Source: Candidatus Bathyarchaeota archaeon
GTDB taxonomy: Archaea > Thermoproteota > Bathyarchaeia > Bathyarchaeales > Bathyarchaeaceae
Assembly: GCA_030669695.1 (NCBI GenBank)
Contig: DAOVDC010000048.1
Location: 1 to 5,842, forward strand
Reading direction: 5' to 3'
DNA length: 5,842 nt
The position numbers and the translations under genes are program-made. The notes beneath the pieces were generated by a model. It worked only from the letters and a program-made list of their open reading frames with translations. It was not told where the DNA came from and made no database searches. How positions within the stretch are numbered: position 1 is the first letter of the stretch; the number at the start of each line of letters is the position of its first letter. This document shows positions 5,490-5,842 of the stretch, in pieces.

Positions 5490-5842
5490 AGAAGGAAAAA
5501 ACGCAAAACTCAAGGCAAGAAAAAGTGTCAGTAAGCCTAGAACTGAGTGCAAAGGATGCTGTGAAAGCAGTAAGCAGAGGAGACGTGCTTGTTGTCATTG
5601 ACGTTTTGAGGTGTTGCTCCACCATTGTCACGGCGTTAGCGAACGGTGCTAAAGAGGTGATTCCAACAAAAACCATTATAGAAGCCCAAGCACTTCATAA
5701 GAAGCACCCCGAGTTTTTGTTAGCTGGCGAAAGAAAAGGAATAAAGCCCAAAGGATTCGATTTAGGAAACTCGCCGCTGGAATTTTCTTCCAACATCGTG
5801 AAAGAAAAGCGTATAATTTTGACCACAACAAGTGGGACAAAG
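5486..5842 (+). CDS. comB: ComB-family 2-phosphosulfolactate phosphatase (3' truncated by window edge)
   Basis: The first 119 residues are visible; the full family length is about 230-250. The frame begins at an ATG overlapping the upstream stop (ATGA, 5486-5489). Family motifs: VSVSLELSAKDA (near the usual N-terminus), VVIDVLRCCSTIVTALANGA (compare the common DVLRASTTI), LLAGERKGIKPKGFDLGNSP and, at the edge, IILTTTSGTK (compare TTNGT). ComB is a Mg-dependent phosphatase that converts 2-phosphosulfolactate to sulfolactate in coenzyme M biosynthesis; homologues also occur in organisms that make no coenzyme M. A GTG at 5525 would give an N-terminus closer to the family norm; the ATG adds 13 charged residues. 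Overlap with the AIR-synthase-like gene implies a shared transcript and perhaps a shared pathway. The visible Cys pair in place of Ala-Ser is unusual among members I know. Confidence 0.82.
   Translation, partial: MKKEKTQNSRQEKVSVSLELSAKDAVKAVSRGDVLVVIDVLRCCSTIVTALANGAKEVIPTKTIIEAQALHKKHPEFLLAGERKGIKPKGFDLGNSPLEFSSNIVKEKRIILTTTSGTK

Noticed and set aside
5286..5676. Minus-strand frames over the AIR-synthase-like/comB junction
   Set aside because: Both are antisense to well-conserved coding sequence and are low-complexity Ser/Phe/Leu-rich translations.
1..5842. CRISPR arrays, tRNA/rRNA genes, intact transposases, attachment sites
   Set aside because: No regularly spaced repeats, cloverleaf-like sequence, transposase motifs or flanking terminal inverted repeats were seen on either strand.

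Overview
The window looks archaeal. There are TATA-like boxes about 45-55 bases upstream of start codons, a crenarchaeal-type single-OB-fold SSB, a ComB-family protein and an archaeal-style threonine synthase homologue with an N-terminal zinc ribbon. Moderate GC content, mostly single-gene transcription units and weak archaeal winged-helix remnants suggest a TACK-lineage archaeon, perhaps Bathyarchaeia. That placement is inference from protein style, not from a marker gene.

Layout, left to right. (1) The 3' part of a polytopic membrane protein of the flippase-like UPF0104/LPG-synthase transmembrane family (1-1026, +). (2) A short remnant resembling the N-terminus of an archaeal winged-helix regulator (1042-1137, +). 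(3) A compact SSB-like OB-fold protein on the minus strand (1138-1425), probably using a TTG start. (4) Divergent from it, a threonine-synthase-family PLP protein with a PadR-like winged helix fused at its C-terminus (1554-2957, +). (5) A stretch with no intact gene (2958-3631). Its minus strand carries a decayed protein gene with a PD-(D/E)XK / Holliday-junction-resolvase-like signature, broken by stops and a frameshift. (6) An ECF transporter substrate-binding (S) subunit with its own TATA box (3632-4393, +). (7) An AIR-synthase/HypE-like ATPase-fold protein with a strong Shine-Dalgarno (4464-5489, +). (8) A ComB-family (2-phosphosulfolactate phosphatase) gene overlapping it by ATGA and running off the right edge (5486->5842, +).

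Only the last two genes clearly form an operon; the others look independently transcribed. The most interesting object is the threonine-synthase-like fusion. The lysine expected to hold PLP (SFKDR motif) reads as arginine (SFRDR, residue 101), and the protein ends in a DNA-binding domain. Together these raise the possibility of a fold-type-II PLP-enzyme-derived transcription regulator, conceptually parallel to MocR/GabR factors, which are built from fold-type-I aminotransferases. This is a hypothesis; a true enzyme with an unusual active site remains possible.
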